Positions 15,264 to 23,050 are shown, counted from the first letter of the stretch. The stretch is 35,116 nt of DNA from Lachnospiraceae bacterium (GCA_017436865.1 JAFSCH010000097.1:1-35116); one strand, 5' to 3'. Notes: generated from the sequence alone by a model not told the origin. A program made the numbers and translations.

Positions 15264-16913
15264 ATGAAAAAGAAGACTTTTGCTGTCATTGTAGTTACAG
15301 TTGCGGTATTGCTTCTTGTGACAGGCATTAGTTTTGCTTTTCTGGTACACCTGAACCAGAACGATACAGAACAAAGAATAGATAATACAGAAGACATAGA
15401 GAAGGATGAAAATCAATCAGAAGAAGAGATATCTACGATTGTTGTAGAATCCGAGGACAGTGAGACAAATCATGTGTTGGAGGAAGCACTTCTCTATGCT
15501 CTTGGTAAGGATAGAGTGCAGGATGCAGTGAAAGCACTTGCGCTTTTGGAAGATATTGCTGACGAAAACATGGATGCACAATTTATGGCAGGAGAAATGT
15601 ACTTGCAAGGAATTGGAACGGAAAAAGATCTTGAAAAGGCAGCAGAATATATCCAAAAGGCAGTTTTAAATGGAAATAGCAAAGCGTATGCAATATATGC
15701 GAAAATGTGTTTTCTTGGAGAGGGTGTTATTCTTCAGGATTATGAAAAAGCCGCAGGAGTGTTTGCAGCGTTAGATGAGAAAAATGGCCAAGCATTAGGA
15801 ACACTTGGTATGATGTATGCATTAGGAATGGGTGTTCCAATAGATTTTGATGTTGCGAATCAGTATCTTGAAGAAGCCGAGGAACTAGGATATGCAAAGG
15901 CAGGTAAATTCCAGACTTTAATACAAGCAAGAGTAACAGGTACAGAAAAGGAATTGCCGGAAATTTCTCAGGAAGGGCTGAAAAAGGGAGAAGTTATTTA
16001 TAAGGATTCTCTAGAGCTTGCAGAAATGGTGCAAGAATATACCAGCCAATTGTTAGAAACGGAGAGTTATGAACGTTTTGAAACAGAGATTGATAAGATC
16101 TTAGCTATGGACATTAATTTGACAACCTTTATTACTATTTTTGGTAAAGAAAACTGGTTGTTTTTACAAAATCCAAATGATGGAGATTCTTACCATGATT
16201 ATATAGGCGATAATGCTTATACAGAGCAAGAGATGGCATCGATTGCTGCTCATTTATTAGAGCAGAAGGCTGAAGTAGAAGCGACAGGTGCAGAGTTTGT
16301 ATTGTTATTGATTCCAAATAAAGAAATTATTTATGCTGAAAAGATGCCAACATATATACAGCGTGTTAGCGAGGAAACGAAAACGGACAAGTTGGTTACT
16401 TATTTAAAGCAAAATACAGATCTCTCTATTATCTATATGAAAGATCAATATAATGCTTATAAGGATACTTATCAGTTATATTATAAAACGGATACTCACT
16501 GTAATATGCAGGGAAGTTTCTTGGCAATAGCGGATTTGCTAAATACCAAATATGGTAAACAGATTATGTTAGAGAATACCGTGTTTGAAGAGCATATGCA
16601 TAATTATTGTGGGGATTTGAGCGTATTGATTGGAAGACAGGATAGATATAATATTGATACGGTTTATTTTTTACCACAGTCTAGTGTATCAGAAGAGCAG
16701 AAAGTAGAAGATTCGCTTATGCTGATAGGAGATTCCTTTAGTGAGTTTCTAAATAGACAGGCATTATATTATTTTAATGGTGGTGTAAATCATGTTATGA
16801 TTATGAATCATAACTATGATTTTTATCAGGCAACAAAAGATAATCTTCAGGATAAGAAAGTGAATTTGGTAGTATGGGAATGTGCAGAACGGTATATCGA
16901 CAGATTAAAATAG
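15264..16913 (+). CDS. membrane-anchored AlgX/AlgJ-like SGNH protein with Sel1 repeats
   Basis: The 549-residue protein has an N-terminal signal anchor (residues 5-29). Sel1-like repeats follow at about 80-215 (AQFMAGEMYLQGIGTEKD, ALGTLGMMYALGMGVPID). A C-terminal domain resembles the SGNH acyltransferase fold of AlgX/AlgJ proteins. The expected catalytic residues are present: D410 and H412 in KTDTHCNMQG, and S491 in LIGDSFSEF. In the known family these proteins O-acetylate exopolysaccharides outside the cytoplasm. AAGGAG lies just before the ATG. It is 13 bases after the pseudokinase gene, and the next frame overlaps its 3' end, so co-expression is likely. No acetyl-donor membrane protein (MBOAT) is visible in the window, so O-acetylation is a tentative assignment. 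Confidence 0.75.
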   Translation: MKKKTFAVIVVTVAVLLLVTGISFAFLVHLNQNDTEQRIDNTEDIEKDENQSEEEISTIVVESEDSETNHVLEEALLYALGKDRVQDAVKALALLEDIADENMDAQFMAGEMYLQGIGTEKDLEKAAEYIQKAVLNGNSKAYAIYAKMCFLGEGVILQDYEKAAGVFAALDEKNGQALGTLGMMYALGMGVPIDFDVANQYLEEAEELGYAKAGKFQTLIQARVTGTEKELPEISQEGLKKGEVIYKDSLELAEMVQEYTSQLLETESYERFETEIDKILAMDINLTTFITIFGKENWLFLQNPNDGDSYHDYIGDNAYTEQEMASIAAHLLEQKAEVEATGAEFVLLLIPNKEIIYAEKMPTYIQRVSEETKTDKLVTYLKQNTDLSIIYMKDQYNAYKDTYQLYYKTDTHCNMQGSFLAIADLLNTKYGKQIMLENTVFEEHMHNYCGDLSVLIGRQDRYNIDTVYFLPQSSVSEEQKVEDSLMLIGDSFSEFLNRQALYYFNGGVNHVMIMNHNYDFYQATKDNLQDKKVNLVVWECAERYIDRLK

Positions 16914-18172
16914 GAGCAGGGATAAAATATATTGCGTTGCTTTTTGTGATTTGTCTTGGTGTGTCATGTGAGAGTCATGCAGAGCCGGTAGAACAAGAGA
17001 TTCTTCTAGAGCAGTTGGCAGAGGCGTTTTCAAAAGGAAATGTTTATGAAGTAATTCCAGATGGAAGCGGTGATTTTACAACGATTCAGGCAGGAGTGGA
17101 AGCGGTAGAGTCAGAGGATACTCTTTTAATTTATCCGGGAGTTTATAACGAAGCGGTAGAAATTTTTAATAAAACAGTTCATTTAATAGGAACAGACAGG
17201 GATAACTGTGTATTACAGTATGAATCTACGGACTACCATAAGGTTCCACTTACTTTTGGAGCAGGAACGGTAGCGAATATGACCATATATGGCTACCATA
17301 CAGGAGAAGAAAAAGAAATAGATAATCTAAATGTAACAAATGATGCATATAACAATGGTACAGTAGAAAGTATTCAGTTATGGCAAATGCTTTTTCCAGG
17401 CTATGCAGTGCATATTGACCAAAATTATTCATACGAAAAAGAGATTTGCATGAAAAATTGCAAAATTGTCTCAAACAATAATCAGTGTGTCGGGATTGGA
17501 AGCCGTGGAAAAAATACGATAACATTTGAAGATTGCGAGTTGATTTCAAACGGTTCGGGTGGATGTATTTATTTTCATAATACACAAAATCAGGAAATGA
17601 GCGGAGAAGCATTTCTGACATTACGTGATTGCGCTTTGAGAAATTATAAGTGTCCATATGTTATGTCTATGCATTCTATGGGTGAGCAAAATCCAGTTTA
17701 TCTGACCTTTCAAAATGTAAAGGTGACAACGGTAGCTTATGAAAGAAAGGGTGCATATAACGATACAAATATGAATGTTGGACTTGATGCGGATGCAAAA
17801 GCGATGATGGGTGAACAGGTTACTTTCTTTAATAAAAAGAAAAGCTTTGATTTTATTGCTTTTGTACGTCAAAAGGTATCAAATAAAGAAGAAGCACCAG
17901 AGCTTCCTGAAGGAGTTACATATTTGGAGATGGTAGAAACAAATCCAGAATATATTAAAAAGGAAACCTTATCGGAAGTGAAAGCAAGAAAGCGTCATAT
18001 CTATGATATATATAATAGTAGTAAGCTTGTTGGAGACGGTTGGTGCGGTCTGGAATACATGTATCTTACACCTGAAAGTTATGGAAATACCTTTGCAGAG
18101 ATGAACTTTCCTGTGTTACCGAATGTAGAAGAAACAGTAACAGAAGAAAGGAATGAAACCCCTATAATGTAA
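16874..18172 (+). CDS. secreted right-handed beta-helix protein (pectinesterase-like)
   Basis: This secreted protein of up to 432 residues has the start typical of pectinesterase-like beta-helices (VIPDGSGDFTTIQAGVEAV, then LLIYPGVYNEAVEI). Parallel beta-helix rungs follow (CKIVSNNNQCVGIG, CELISNGSGGCIYFHN). The classic pectinesterase catalytic residues could not be confirmed. The signal sequence KYIALLFVICLGVSCESHA ends at a likely cleavage site after SHA. The start is a puzzle. The only in-frame ATGs (16874, 16880) lie inside the previous gene with no ribosome site, whereas a strong AGGAG (16912-16916) sits exactly before an in-frame ATA at 16922, right at the signal peptide. It is the last gene of the envelope operon and is followed by a terminator. 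Confidence 0.75.
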   Translation: MGMCRTVYRQIKIGAGIKYIALLFVICLGVSCESHAEPVEQEILLEQLAEAFSKGNVYEVIPDGSGDFTTIQAGVEAVESEDTLLIYPGVYNEAVEIFNKTVHLIGTDRDNCVLQYESTDYHKVPLTFGAGTVANMTIYGYHTGEEKEIDNLNVTNDAYNNGTVESIQLWQMLFPGYAVHIDQNYSYEKEICMKNCKIVSNNNQCVGIGSRGKNTITFEDCELISNGSGGCIYFHNTQNQEMSGEAFLTLRDCALRNYKCPYVMSMHSMGEQNPVYLTFQNVKVTTVAYERKGAYNDTNMNVGLDADAKAMMGEQVTFFNKKKSFDFIAFVRQKVSNKEEAPELPEGVTYLEMVETNPEYIKKETLSEVKARKRHIYDIYNSSKLVGDGWCGLEYMYLTPESYGNTFAEMNFPVLPNVEETVTEERNETPIM

Positions 18173-18177
18173 TAAGG

Positions 18178-18214
18178 AAAATGCGTGATTGCAGTGGTGG
18201 CAATCACGCATTTT
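18178..18214. terminator. bidirectional terminator
   Basis: AAAATGCGTGATTGC and GCAATCACGCATTTT form a perfect 15-bp stem with a 7-base loop. With A at one end and T at the other it can serve both the beta-helix gene (plus) and the LytTR gene (minus), which converge here. Confidence 0.9.
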
Positions 18215-18231
18215 CGTATATTTAAAAAAAA

Positions 18232-18966
18232 TTAAGAAGTGGCTTGCATTCTTTTGTGAAGCAGACGTCTTACTTCCTGATAGTAATGGGAATTGCTAAT
18301 GCTAAGTGTTTCACCATTTATAAGCAAGATTCCTTTTCTGTCATAAGAAAGAATGTATTTTTCATTCACTAGATAGGACTGATGGACACGTATAAAACGA
18401 CAGTTTTTTACACGCAGACTATTTTCCAGTTCATTTAGCCTTCCGTAGAAGGAGTCACTGCCGTTTTTGGTAACCAAACGGACACAGCGACCTTCTGACA
18501 CAAAGTATAAGATGTGATTAAGAGGTGTAGAATGATAGGAGGGTCTGTGGTAATAAGCAAAGGTATTTTTGTCTGAGCTAATTAAATCATACGCTTTGCA
18601 AACACAATTCCATAACTCCTGAAAAGAGTTCGTAGAGGTGCTATAAAAAGGTTGTAATAGAAAAGTATAGTCATTTTCTGCGGAAAGATTGAAAGATTCA
18701 GAATCTTTCACTAAAATAAATATGATAGAGTGCTTTTGTTCCTTCAGAAGTAGAAATGAATTGATAAAAGAAGTAGAAAGAACAGACTCGGAAAAGATAA
18801 TAATATCTGGATAAATGCCGAGTAGCGCATAGTCCGATAAGTCAGCAGAATTACTAATTGCTAAGGTATTAATATCAATGCCTCTTCGTGAAAAGGCTTT
18901 TGTAAATTCCTGTGGCAGGAAATTTAACATAGATTCCTGATGAGAACAAAAAGCAATGGTTAGCAT
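18232..18966 (-). CDS. LytTR-family transcriptional regulator
   Basis: This 244-residue protein has a C-terminal LytTR DNA-binding domain (about residues 138-240), recognised by ILYFVSEGRCVRLVT, FIRVHQSYLVN and GETLSISNSHYYQEVRRLL. The N-terminal 125 residues have the size of a response-regulator receiver (IAFCSHQESM, YPDIIIFSESVL). The usual phospho-acceptor pattern is unclear: the position after PDIIIF is Ser rather than the expected acidic context, so phosphorylation is uncertain. No histidine kinase is adjacent. AGGAG sits 9 bases before the ATG on the minus strand. It converges on the envelope operon and is a candidate regulator of it, by proximity only. Confidence 0.85.
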   Translation of the reverse strand: MLTIAFCSHQESMLNFLPQEFTKAFSRRGIDINTLAISNSADLSDYALLGIYPDIIIFSESVLSTSFINSFLLLKEQKHSIIFILVKDSESFNLSAENDYTFLLQPFYSTSTNSFQELWNCVCKAYDLISSDKNTFAYYHRPSYHSTPLNHILYFVSEGRCVRLVTKNGSDSFYGRLNELENSLRVKNCRFIRVHQSYLVNEKYILSYDRKGILLINGETLSISNSHYYQEVRRLLHKRMQATS

Positions 18967-19007
18967 GGTAAAATACTCCTAAATAATAAAATATAATAAG
19001 AATGTAG

Positions 19008-19063
19008 GTAACCATTCAGGTAGGTCGAAACATTCATGTGTGTCATCTGTTAGAAAGTATAAT
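19008..19063 (+). promoter_or_regulatory. isolated repeat-end-like sequence and a -10 box before the sdaAB stub
   Basis: GTAACCATTCAGGTAGG (19008-19024) resembles the left end of the palindromic element (GTAACTATTCAGTAGG) without the rest of it. TATAAT at 19058-19063 could be the -10 of a promoter for the sdaAB stub and spmB; no clear -35 is visible. Both calls are weak. Confidence 0.3.
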
Positions 19064-19127
19064 GGTACATGTCATAAAATAATATAGGAAATAAGTACTA
19101 ATTTTTGAGGGTTTTTGGAAGCGCGGT

Positions 19128-19283
19128 ATGAATCTGTTTGACATCATAGGTCCAGTTATGGTAGGCCCATCCAGTTCACATACAGCTGGTGCAGTAAAGA
19201 TAGGATATGTAGCAAGAAAGTTAATGGCCCAATCAATAAAGAAAGCTAAAGGAAGAGGCATAGAATATAAGGAATACACATAG
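19128..19283 (+). pseudogene. sdaAB: 5' fragment of L-serine dehydratase beta subunit
   Basis: An ATG at 19128 opens a 51-codon frame starting MNLFDIIGPVMVGPSSSHTA, the N-terminus of the serine dehydratase beta chain (about 220 residues in full). Similarity holds for about 35 residues to ARKLMA; the frame then runs through unrelated residues (KGRGIEYKEYT) to a stop. The rest of sdaAB and the alpha subunit are absent, so this is a deletion remnant. It lies immediately before spmB, at the right edge of the block that separates spmA from spmB. Confidence 0.8.
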
Positions 19284-19314
19284 ATTAGAAAAAAGAATTG
19301 TTTGTAGGATTGAT

Positions 19315-19839
19315 ATGCAGACCAATGTTATGGTTCATTTATCCAATATTATTATTCCGGCACTAATCTTTTATATTATTATGACAGGACTGGCACAAAA
19401 GAAAAATATTTACCAAAGCTTTACCAAGGGAGCAAAGGATGGAGTTGAAACGGTATTTGGAATTCTTCCGACTCTTATAGGTCTTATGGTAGCTGTAGGA
19501 GTGCTTAGAGCATCTGGATTTTTGGAATTCTTGGGAAAATTTTTGGGGCGTTTTTTGGGCAATTTTCCACAGGAGCTGGTATCTTTGTTTATGGTAAAAA
19601 TAGTTTCTTCTTCGGCGGCAACAGGCTTGTTATTGGATATCTATAAAGAGTATGGTACGGATTCGTATGCTGGCCTTGTGGCTTCTTTAGCTGTTAGTTC
19701 GACGGAAACTGTGTTTTATACAATGTCTGTGTACTTCATGGCAGTTAAGGTGACAAAAACACGTTGGACGTTACCAGGAGCGCTAATTTCGACAATGGCA
19801 GGTATTTTGGCTAGCATTTTACTTGCTAAAAAAATGTAA
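19315..19839 (+). CDS. spmB: spore maturation protein B
   Basis: SpmB is the membrane partner of SpmA in spore core dehydration. The 174-residue length is normal, and the family signature is clear: FTKGAKDGVETVFGILPTLI, LMVAVGVLRASG, and SLAVSSTETVFYTMSVYF. There are about five hydrophobic segments. GTAGGAT lies 6 bases before the ATG. It follows the sdaAB stub by 31 bases and is followed by a terminator. The separation from spmA is unusual. Confidence 0.92.
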   Translation: MQTNVMVHLSNIIIPALIFYIIMTGLAQKKNIYQSFTKGAKDGVETVFGILPTLIGLMVAVGVLRASGFLEFLGKFLGRFLGNFPQELVSLFMVKIVSSSAATGLLLDIYKEYGTDSYAGLVASLAVSSTETVFYTMSVYFMAVKVTKTRWTLPGALISTMAGILASILLAKKM

Positions 19840-19886
19840 TTTTATCATGAATCCTATCGCAAAAAAAAGAAATAATTAAAAAAGGG

Positions 19887-19931
19887 AAAACTTTGAAAAG
19901 TTTGTATACATTGATTTTTCAAGGTTTTTTT
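19887..19931 (+). terminator. intrinsic terminator of spmB
   Basis: AAAACTTTGAAAA pairs with TTTTTCAAGGTTTT (one G-T pair) and is followed by a long T-run (19925-19931). Confidence 0.75.
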
Positions 19932-19990
19932 ATTTTGCTATTTTTAATCACTACTAAACAGATAGGAAAAATTCTGCGATAAATGTGCAT

Positions 19991-20033
19991 TGCGGAAATG
20001 TCTTTTTTTTGATTTAATCCATTTGTGACAAAA
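19991..20033 (+). promoter_or_regulatory. promoter and possible 0A box before the Spo0A-like gene
   Basis: TTGCGG (19991-19996) and TTTAAT (20014-20019) are 17 bases apart. Just downstream, at 20025-20033, the minus strand reads TTTGTCACA, which matches the Spo0A-box consensus TTTGTCRAA at 8 of 9 positions. This suggests that the gene may be controlled by Spo0A or by itself. The inference is from consensus only. Confidence 0.4.
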
Positions 20034-20071
20034 TTTAAGTCTTGAGTAAAAGAAATGGAGGCAATAAAAAG

Positions 20072-20584
20072 ATGGGACAAGTAAACGTTATGGAGGTACA
20101 GGATAACGAAAGGGCAATGCGCATGATATGCGATTTGTTAATGAGGAATCAGGGATTTCAGATTATGATTAACATACCTCAAAATGAAGGTCCACAAGAA
20201 ACTGCCATAGAGTCAGTAAAAAATAGAACAACACGCGATTTAGAGAAAGACGTCACAGATATTATTCATGAGATAGGAGTTCCTGCTCATATCAAGGGAT
20301 ATCAGTATTTGAGAGAAGCAATAATGATGTCAGTAGAAGATAGAGAGATGTTAAGTGCAGTAACAAAGATTTTGTATCCAGAGATAGCAAAAAAGTATCA
20401 TACAACATCTAGTAGAGTAGAAAGAGCAATTCGTCATGCTATAGAGGTGGCATGGAACAGGGGAAATATGGATACTTTGGATTCAATGTTTGGTTACACC
20501 ATTAATGTAGGAAAGGGGAAACCGACAAATTCGGAATTTATTGCTTTGATAGTTGATAAGATTCGATTACATTATAGAGAATAA
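20072..20584 (+). CDS. stand-alone Spo0A DNA-binding domain protein
   Basis: The 170-residue protein carries a complete Spo0A C-terminal domain from about residue 55 to the end: [20 protein letters not shown], the helix-turn-helix [38 protein letters not shown]. The phospho-receiver domain of normal Spo0A (about 260 residues) is absent; only about 50 unrelated residues precede the DNA-binding part. It would therefore bind 0A boxes without phosphorylation control. The start at 20072 is chosen because GGAGG (20057-20061) precedes it; an upstream TTG at 20042 is the alternative. It sits alone after spmB, between two terminators. A true spo0A probably exists elsewhere, so this could be a modulator or competitor. 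Confidence 0.88.
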   Translation: MGQVNVMEVQDNERAMRMICDLLMRNQGFQIMINIPQNEGPQETAIESVKNRTTRDLEKDVTDIIHEIGVPAHIKGYQYLREAIMMSVEDREMLSAVTKILYPEIAKKYHTTSSRVERAIRHAIEVAWNRGNMDTLDSMFGYTINVGKGKPTNSEFIALIVDKIRLHYRE

Positions 20585-20663
20585 AGAAATATAAAAACAA
20601 AAGAAAAGAGTATTATTATTTATTGTGGTGATGACTGTATATAAAAATATAAAGTGTAAAATG

Positions 20664-20697
20664 AAACAGAGCAGGAGTAGATTTTCCTGCTCTGTTT
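20664..20697. terminator. terminator hairpin
   Basis: AAACAGAGCAGGA and TCCTGCTCTGTTT form a perfect 13-bp stem with an 8-base loop, about 80 bases after the Spo0A-like gene. The T-run is short. Confidence 0.75.
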
Positions 20698-20702
20698 ATG
20701 CG

Positions 20703-20753
20703 TTGCATTTCAAGTGAAAATATGTAATACTGTTTGTGAAATCAATTTCACAA
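20703..20753 (+). promoter_or_regulatory. promoter with palindromic operator before the first LacI gene
   Basis: TTGCAT (20703-20708) and TAATAC (20725-20730) are 16 bases apart. Immediately downstream TTGTGAAATCAATTTCACAA (20734-20753) is a palindrome with 9-bp arms around CA, ending a few bases before the ribosome site. This is the expected layout for an autoregulated LacI-family repressor. Confidence 0.6.
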
Positions 20754-20767
20754 CAGGGGTGATAAAA

Positions 20768-21790
20768 ATGAATATTTCAGAGTTTGCACAGAAGGCTGGT
20801 GTATCTAAATCAGCAGTAAGTAGATACTTTAATAAAGGATATTTGAGTGAGGATAAACGTGAATTAATAGAAAGGGCGATTGAAGAAACAGGTTATGCAC
20901 CTTCCATATCTGCACAAAATGTTCGCACAAAAGTAACAAAGCTAATAGGTGTTATTCTTCCTAAGTTGTCAAGTGAGAGTTGTGCACGGATTACGGAAGG
21001 CATAGGTGAAATTTTAAATAAAAAAGGTTATGAATTATTGCTTGTTAATACTTCAAATGATTGTCATAAAGAAATTGAGTACCTAGAATTATTTAGAAAT
21101 AACAGAGTAGATGGTGTTATTTTACTTGCAAGTATGTTTACGGCTATGCATGAAAGAGTATTGCACAAGATGCGAATTCCAGTGGTTATCATAGGACAAT
21201 CACATAAAGGATTTTGTTGTGTGTGTCATGATGATTATGGAGCTTCTTATGCCTTAACAAAGCTTATGCTTGACAAAGGATCAAAAGATCCGGCATACAT
21301 TGGAGTAACGGATGAAGATAAGGCTGCTGGATTGGCAAGACACAATGGTTTTTTGAAAGCTGTGAAAGATTCGGGGATTACAATCTCATTAGAAAGACAG
21401 GTGATAGCAGAGTTTACATTGGATTCAGGTTATGAAAATGCAAAGAGAATATTTGCACAGAAACCTTATCCAGACAGTGTTTTTTGTGCTACAGATACTA
21501 TTGCGGCAGGAGTTATGCTTTATTGTCGTGAAAATAGAATAAAGATACCGGATGAAGTAATGGTTAGTGCAGTAGGAGATTCTATGGTAGGACGGATGTC
21601 TATGGTAACGCTTACGTCAGTACATCTTCATTATAAGACATCCGGGCGTGAAGCAGCGAGAATGCTTTTGGCTTCAATTGATAGTGGGGAACAGATTCCT
21701 CGGACGATGCAGCTTGATTATGAGATAAAAGAGAGAGAATCCACGAAAAGAAATGTGAAACTGTGTGAAACCGATAATTACAACGGATAA
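20768..21790 (+). CDS. LacI-family transcriptional regulator
   Basis: This 340-residue repressor has an N-terminal helix-turn-helix (NISEFAQKAGVSKSAVSRYFN, residues 2-22), a hinge near residue 50-60, and a sugar-binding domain starting LIGVILPK. The open frame extends to 20714, but the start at 20768 is chosen because GGGGTGAT precedes it and family similarity begins there. The helix-turn-helix resembles repressors of sucrose PTS operons. The genes directly downstream are only fragments of fructose PTS genes, so the regulated operon has probably been lost and the repressor may now control targets elsewhere. The operator in its own leader suggests autoregulation. The ligand is inferred. Confidence 0.88.
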   Translation: MNISEFAQKAGVSKSAVSRYFNKGYLSEDKRELIERAIEETGYAPSISAQNVRTKVTKLIGVILPKLSSESCARITEGIGEILNKKGYELLLVNTSNDCHKEIEYLELFRNNRVDGVILLASMFTAMHERVLHKMRIPVVIIGQSHKGFCCVCHDDYGASYALTKLMLDKGSKDPAYIGVTDEDKAAGLARHNGFLKAVKDSGITISLERQVIAEFTLDSGYENAKRIFAQKPYPDSVFCATDTIAAGVMLYCRENRIKIPDEVMVSAVGDSMVGRMSMVTLTSVHLHYKTSGREAARMLLASIDSGEQIPRTMQLDYEIKERESTKRNVKLCETDNYNG

Positions 21791-21794
21791 TAAT

Positions 21795-22043
21795 TGTTAT
21801 ATTACAGAAGGTGCTATTCCATTTGCGGCATCAGACCCGTTACGTGTTCTTCCTGCATGTATTATTGGTTCTGGAATTGCAGGCGCATTATCAGAAATAT
21901 TTCAATGTACGCTGATGGCACCGCATGGTGGAATCTTTGTATTTCCTGTAGTGGGGAATGCAATTGGTTATCTTGCTGCGCTTATGATAGGGACTGTCGT
22001 ATCTGCGGTATTACTAGGTGTATTAAAAAAGAAAGTGTTATAA
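21795..22043 (+). pseudogene. fruA: 3' fragment of fructose PTS EIIC
   Basis: The segment reads CYITEGAIPFAASDPLRVLP and continues through APHGGIFVFPVVGNAIGYL to LLGVLKKK. This is the C-terminal end (about 80 residues) of the fructose-specific PTS permease EIIC, which is normally over 400 residues in an EIIBC protein. Everything upstream is missing, and the fragment begins within 5 bases of the stop of the LacI gene. An ATG at 21765 inside that gene opens the frame, but no functional transporter can result. Confidence 0.85.
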
Positions 22044-22099
22044 ATTTTAGAACGCTTGACATAGGAGCAGACAAGAAGGTAAAATACTTCTCATTAGAA
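22043..22099 (+). pseudogene. ptsI: internal fragment of PTS enzyme I
   Basis: In another frame, starting on the last base of the fruA stop codon, the sequence reads NFRTLDIGADKKVKYFSLE. This matches the internal RTLDIGADK segment of PTS enzyme I. Only about 19 codons remain. The following 60 bases up to the DeoR start contain nothing I recognise. Confidence 0.6.
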
Positions 22100-22163
22100 T
22101 CTCGAAAAAAGCAAATAATAGCAGAAGTTGAGACATCAATCAACAAGAAAGAGGCGTTATGTT

Positions 22164-22658
22164 ATGTTAACAGAAAAACGACAGGAAGAGATAGCTAAGT
22201 TAGTGCAGGAACGAGAAAGTATTACTGTTCAAGAGCTTAAGGAAATCTTTTAGGCATCAGAATCAACCATACGTAGGGATATTACCGCTTTGGATAAAGC
22301 AGGAAAGCTTACAAAGGTATTTGGTGGAGCTATTGCATTGAATGATTCTAGAATTGTGAAGCAGGAATTACCAGTTTGTCAAAAACAGGAGATGCAGATA
22401 AGAGAAAAAATGGCGATTGCAAAATACGCAGCCTCTCTTATAGAAGCGAATGATTGTGTTTATATTGATGCAGGAACAACAACTAGTTGGATGTTGGGGT
22501 ATATCAAAGAAAAAGAGGCTACATATGTTACAAATGCAGTTTCTCATGCTAAGAAACTAGCGGAAGCAGGATTTCATGTTATTCTTATAGGTGGTGAGTT
22601 AAAAGGCTCTACAGAAGCTATTATTGGAGCAGCTGGATATACGTTGTGTAAGCTTTGA
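22164..22658 (+). pseudogene. broken DeoR-family (FruR-like) regulator
   Basis: ATG at 22164 starts MLTEKRQEEIAKLVQERESI, a DeoR helix-turn-helix start. An in-frame TAG at 22251 interrupts it at codon 30. Reading continues after it in the same frame (ASESTIRRDITALDKAGKL, then VYIDAGTTTSWML and GGELKGSTEAIIGAA), so a nonsense mutation is the only lesion there. The frame then ends at 22658, about 165 codons in, where DeoR proteins are near 250. The gene is therefore both nonsense-mutated and truncated at its 3' end. Similarity and neighbours suggest a former fructose-operon regulator. Confidence 0.85.
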
Positions 22659-22699
22659 AGAATAATAGAGAAATTTGAGTAATTAAAAAAGCTATTTGT

Positions 22700-22750
22700 A
22701 TAAATGACATATAATTGTTTGACGTAAGTTCACAATTATATGTCATTTAT
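22700..22750. terminator. long perfect terminator hairpin
   Basis: ATAAATGACATATAATTGT (22700-22718) and its exact complement (22732-22750) form a 19-bp stem around a 13-base loop, followed by TTTGG. It lies after the broken DeoR gene and could end transcription from either side. Confidence 0.75.
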
Positions 22751-22786
22751 TTTGGTAAGAAAAGGCATGATTAAAATTTGCGTTAC

Positions 22787-22906
22787 TTAGATGATTTGAT
22801 TTTTTCCATTTGATTTGGCCTTATATAATCGTTCATCCGCAAGAGGAAACACATCTTCACCAGTAAAAGATGTTGCAATTCCACCGCTCACAGTAATTGT
22901 TATTTG
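22787..22906 (-). pseudogene. C-terminal remnant of a GGDEF diguanylate cyclase
   Basis: On the minus strand about 39 codons read QITITVSGGIATSF, then EDVFPLADERLYKAKSNGKN and a stop. This is the end of a GGDEF domain (the VSGGIA strand and the ADERLYKAKSNGKN helix). The GGDEF motif itself and all upstream sequence are missing, and an in-frame stop precedes the fragment. It is a non-functional relic. Confidence 0.75.
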
Positions 22907-22919
22907 TTAAGTCTATAAT

Positions 22920-22942
22920 TGTATATCAACCGTTTGGCATAA
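22920..22942 (+). promoter_or_regulatory. LacI-type operator, copy 1
   Basis: TGTATATCAACCGTTTGGCA begins a 22-base segment that recurs 131 bases downstream with two differences. The core TCAACCG(T/C)TTG(G/A) is a partial palindrome with a central CG, the usual form of a LacI-family operator. No gene starts directly after this copy; the AT-rich 110 bases between the two copies hold nothing I recognise. Confidence 0.5.
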
Positions 22943-23050
22943 TAAACAAGGTGAAAAGGAGATAAAAATATAAAATAAGCAACAAAAAGAAAAAATAAAA
23001 ATAGCAATATGTACAAAAAACGAGAAAAGAATTCGGTTATATATACAAAA

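Noticed and set aside
21794-22198. A 134-codon plus-strand frame overlapping the fruA fragment
   Set aside because: Its first part is an out-of-frame reading of fruA; only the 22043-22099 stretch resembles a real protein (PTS enzyme I), so it is a composite of fragments.
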